DNA of 64,000 bases, taken from Sphingobacterium psychroaquaticum (GTDB taxonomy: Bacteria; Bacteroidota; Bacteroidia; Sphingobacteriales; Sphingobacteriaceae). The translations under genes were made by a program, and so were the position numbers. The notes below the pieces were generated by a model. It had not been told where the DNA came from, did not search any database, and saw only the letters and a program-made list of their open reading frames with translations. This document shows, one piece after another, positions 61,774 to 64,000 of the stretch; positions within the stretch are counted from its first letter, which is position 1; the number at the start of each line of letters is the position of its first letter. Location: contig NZ_FXAU01000005.1 of assembly GCF_900177625.1 (NCBI RefSeq), forward strand, positions 186,001 through 250,000. Reading direction: 5' to 3'.

Positions 61774-62559
61774 ATGGCAAAGAAGAATGTAAATATCTTG
61801 GTCGTTAATGACGATGGTATTACGGCTCCAGGAATCAAGGTTCTGTTGGAGGAGATGAAAAAGTTGGGAAATGTCGTTGTTGTTGCGCCCGATAGTCCAC
61901 AATCTGGGATGGGGCATGCAATTACCATTGGACGACCACTGCGCCTGGATAAGATAGATCTTTATGAAGGTGTGGAGATGTATAAGTGTTCGGGAACACC
62001 CGTGGACTGTGTGAAGCTAGCGATTCATAAAATATATAAAGGTAAGAAGCCTGACATCTGTGTTTCTGGAATTAATCATGGACTAAATTACTCCATTAAT
62101 GTGCTTTATTCGGGCACAATGTCGGCGGCTGTCGAAGGGGCGATTGAAGGAATCCCTTCGATTGGATTTTCGTTGGATGATTTCTCCCATCAGGCCGATT
62201 TTTCCTTCTGTCGCCCATACGTGTTAGGGATTACGGAACAAGTACTGAAAAATGGACTGCCGAAAAACACCCTGCTTAATGTAAACTTCCCACGAGGAGA
62301 GGAAATTAAAGGAATTAAAATCTGTCGTCAAGCGAATGGCAGTTGGGTGGAGGAGTTTGAGGAGCGTACGGATCCACATAATAGAGATTACTTCTGGATG
62401 ACGGGTAAGTTTGAGCTCAACGACCGAGGGGAGGAGACCGATGTATTTGCCTTGCATAATGGTTATGCTGCGGTTGTGCCGACCCAGTTTGATATGACGG
62501 CTCACCATGCTATTCCGGAAATAAATTCATGGAGCTTTGATATAAAGGATGAAAAATAA
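61774..62559 (+). CDS. surE: 5'/3'-nucleotidase SurE
   Basis: 261-residue metal-dependent nucleotidase. Metal-binding VVNDDGITAPGI near residue 11, SPQSGMGHAIT near 43, and SGINHGLNYSINVLYSGTMS near 100, with AVEGAIEGIPSIGFS after it. It dephosphorylates nucleoside 5'- and 3'-monophosphates in the cytoplasm and supports stationary-phase survival. Overlaps the following small membrane-protein gene by 11 bases. Confidence 0.95.
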   Translation: MAKKNVNILVVNDDGITAPGIKVLLEEMKKLGNVVVVAPDSPQSGMGHAITIGRPLRLDKIDLYEGVEMYKCSGTPVDCVKLAIHKIYKGKKPDICVSGINHGLNYSINVLYSGTMSAAVEGAIEGIPSIGFSLDDFSHQADFSFCRPYVLGITEQVLKNGLPKNTLLNVNFPRGEEIKGIKICRQANGSWVEEFEERTDPHNRDYFWMTGKFELNDRGEETDVFALHNGYAAVVPTQFDMTAHHAIPEINSWSFDIKDEK

Positions 62560-62815
62560 TTTTTGGCTCGGCCTGTTGATCGGAAGTGTCTTTCCGGGGA
62601 TTGCTTATTTATTAACACAATATAGTACGGTGGCGACCTCGCTTTTTGAGGGTAAGGAAATCGGATTCTATGTACTAGCTGTCGCTATTAATCTGTTTTT
62701 GGTGCGGCTGTTTTATCGACGTGACACGCAGCAGGATAAGGTTGCAAAAGGGATTGTTTTCGTGACTTTTATCGCCCTAATCCTTTTCCTATATACACAT
62801 AAAATTATAGCCTAA
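62549..62815 (+). CDS. Small two- or three-helix membrane protein downstream of surE
   Basis: 88-residue protein with hydrophobic segments at about 6-24, 42-57 and 68-84, and a charged loop RRDTQQDKVAKG. Start ATG overlaps surE by 11 bases, so translational coupling is likely. I do not recognise a family. Precedes mqnD by 26 bases and may share its transcript. Confidence 0.7.
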   Translation: MKNNFWLGLLIGSVFPGIAYLLTQYSTVATSLFEGKEIGFYVLAVAINLFLVRLFYRRDTQQDKVAKGIVFVTFIALILFLYTHKIIA

Positions 62816-62841
62816 TGCGTGTTCGGCTTATTTGTTAGATA

Positions 62842-63753
62842 ATGACTATGAAAACAATTACCTTGGGGTTCTCCCCATGTCCAAATGATACGTTTATTTT
62901 TGATGCGTTGATACATGGTAAGATCGATACAGGGGGATTAACCTTTGCGGTGGAGTATCATGATGTGGAAACGTTGAATCACCAAGCTTTTGCTGGCGCT
63001 TTGGATGTAACAAAGCTAAGCTATCATGCTTTTGCCTATGCTGCGGATACCTATGAACTACTTGATGCAGGGAGTGCTTTAGGATTTGGGGTAGGACCTT
63101 TGTTGATCGCAAAAGACGTGGCTTTGGTTGAGCAGCTGCAACAGGTCTTGGATGACACGACGGGGAGCAGTCTGGATCAAAGTAAAATTCGGGTCGGTAT
63201 CCCTGGAAAGTTTACGACGGCCAATTTCTTGTTGGGTCTTGCTTTTCCACAATTAGTAAACAAAGTTGAGTTGGTGTTTTCGGATATTGAAGAAGCTTTG
63301 CTTGATGGGCGGATTGATGTAGGTTTAATAATTCACGAGAATAGGTTTACTTATCAAGATAAGGGGTTACTAAAGGTGGTTGATCTGGGGGATTACTGGG
63401 AGCGTACGACCGGTTTTCCGATTCCTTTGGGTGGGATTGTAGTGAAGCGGAGCCTGGATGCTGATCTGAAGTTAAAAATCAATACATTGGTGCGGCAAAG
63501 TGTGCAGTTTGCTTTTGAAAACCCGAAGTCGGGTCTTGCCTATATCAAACAGCATGCGCAAGCGATGGAGGAAGAAGTGATGTATAAACATATTGAGCTG
63601 TATGTGAATCGTTTTTCGGAAGATTTGGGCGAAGAAGGGAGAGCTGCGATCCAATATATGTTTGATGAAGCACAACAGTTAAATATTGTTCCGGAGTCAC
63701 GTCAAAAATTGTTTTTGACAAACCGGGAGGAAAGCGAAAAAAAAACAGTGTAA
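62842..63753 (+). CDS. mqnD: 1,4-dihydroxy-6-naphthoate synthase
   Basis: 303-residue periplasmic-binding-fold enzyme of the futalosine menaquinone pathway; it converts cyclic dehypoxanthinyl futalosine to 1,4-dihydroxy-6-naphthoate. Family signature GFSPCPNDTFIFDALIHG at the N-terminus, DVTKLSYHAFAYA near 56, GVGPLLIAK near 86 and the C-terminal PIPLGGIVVKRSL region. Start may be 62842 or the ATG two codons later. Implies respiration with menaquinone made by the futalosine route; other mqn genes are outside the window. Confidence 0.93.
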   Translation: MTMKTITLGFSPCPNDTFIFDALIHGKIDTGGLTFAVEYHDVETLNHQAFAGALDVTKLSYHAFAYAADTYELLDAGSALGFGVGPLLIAKDVALVEQLQQVLDDTTGSSLDQSKIRVGIPGKFTTANFLLGLAFPQLVNKVELVFSDIEEALLDGRIDVGLIIHENRFTYQDKGLLKVVDLGDYWERTTGFPIPLGGIVVKRSLDADLKLKINTLVRQSVQFAFENPKSGLAYIKQHAQAMEEEVMYKHIELYVNRFSEDLGEEGRAAIQYMFDEAQQLNIVPESRQKLFLTNREESEKKTV

Positions 63754-63781
63754 AAGCCTGTTAGTTATCACATGTAATAAT

Positions 63782-63789
63782 TAAATTTG
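63782..63789 (+). promoter_or_regulatory. TAnnTTTG promoter element of secA
   Basis: TAAATTTG, about 80 bases before the secA ATG, giving a leader with a short open reading frame (63806-63889). Confidence 0.55.
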
Positions 63790-63805
63790 CCCGATTAGTG
63801 CCAAA

Positions 63806-63889
63806 ATGTCTGCCAAATGCAATTGGAGTCATTATTGCACAGCGGAAAACGGAGAATTAAAAAAATATTATGTTAAAATTTTTAAGTAA
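63806..63889 (+). other. Short upstream open reading frame overlapping the secA start
   Basis: ATG at 63806 opens a 27-codon frame (MSAKCNWSHYC..., ending YYVKIFK) that stops 20 bases inside secA, in another frame. It has no signal sequence, so it is not a SecM-like export sensor. May be chance. Confidence 0.25.
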
Positions 63890-64000
63890 ATTATTTGGCA
63901 GTAAGTCTGAGCGAGATATTAAATCAATCCAACCTATTGTAAACAAGATTAAGGACGAGTACGAAAAGCTGTCGGCGTTGTCGAATGATGAGCTTAGGGG
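63870..64000 (+). CDS. secA: Protein translocase subunit SecA, N-terminal fragment (cut by window end)
   Basis: First 43 codons of SecA: MLKFLSKLFGSKSERDIKSI, then IVNKIKDEYEKLSALSNDEL, which match the conserved N-terminus (helix before the first nucleotide-binding domain, ending at LSNDELR). SecA is the ATPase that drives preprotein export through SecYEG. Start ATG at 63870, preceded by GGAG 13 bases upstream. Transcribed from the TAAATTTG box at 63782-63789. Confidence 0.9.
   Translation, partial: MLKFLSKLFGSKSERDIKSIQPIVNKIKDEYEKLSALSNDELR

Noticed and set aside
1-64000. CRISPR arrays, tRNA or rRNA genes, prophage, integrase or transposase genes
   Set aside because: None was found: no regularly spaced repeats, no cloverleaf I could recognise and no mobile-element proteins among the readable genes.

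Overview
The window looks like a chromosomal segment from a Bacteroidota member, most likely Sphingobacteriaceae (Sphingobacterium/Pedobacter-like). The reasons are the many promoters of the TAnnTTTG type, several SusC/TonB-type outer-membrane barrels with carboxypeptidase-regulatory N-termini, a GLPGLI-family protein, DUF4861/DUF4876-type proteins, a PafA phosphatase, a futalosine-pathway gene (mqnD) and AT-leaning codon use. No rRNA, tRNA, CRISPR array, prophage or intact insertion sequence was seen. Most genes are housekeeping or envelope genes in short operons.

Layout. 1-1025: 3' end of a tricorn-like S41 protease. 1023-3771: uronate operon kduI-DUF4861-kduD (minus strand). 3956-7539: GLPGLI protein plus an outer-membrane barrel. 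7639-8862: glycosyltransferase. 9020-11408: a GMC oxidoreductase with its Tat-type small subunit. 11414-11547: a degenerate inverted repeat. 11583-14394: miaE, an LLM flavin oxidoreductase and rlmN. 14475-15166: a comF gene broken by a 1-base frameshift. 15171-15687: VanZ-like protein and a 41-residue lipoprotein. 15888-17971: PadR/PspC stress module. 18269-20686: outer-membrane barrel. 20799-22205: uxaC. 22445-26841: SMP-30-like protein, murF, an Rrf2 regulator and pafA. 26855-29668: first uvrA.

29927-37792 is the most interesting block. A perfect 8-5-8 palindrome sits just upstream of a TonB-dependent receptor promoter. It is followed by a DUF4876-like lipoprotein, a DUF6850-like outer-membrane barrel and a secreted protein that looks like a gingipain-like (clan CD) cysteine peptidase fused to HEAT repeats. 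I read this as a candidate metal-, heme- or protein-derived-nutrient uptake system with its own protease.

37830-47738: a secreted unknown, xseA-xseB, a serine hydrolase carrying an orphan GH3 C-terminal domain, an M19 dipeptidase, a lipoprotein, fumC and a CtpA-type S41 protease. 47735-55210: second uvrA, then mutL, an active rhomboid, a dead rhomboid and an EEP-family membrane protein, all on the minus strand. 55521-64000: a DUF2157-like membrane protein, OsmC, a FadL-type porin with an SGNH lipoprotein, tpx, a metZ-like enzyme, surE, a small membrane protein, mqnD and the start of secA.

Cross-cutting signals: (i) kduI and uxaC share a LacI/PurR-like operator core, which suggests one uronate regulon; (ii) at least eight genes have the TAnnTTTG box only 4-7 nt before the start codon, so their mRNAs are probably leaderless; (iii) several apparent upstream TTG/GTG starts fall inside promoters and were moved downstream.
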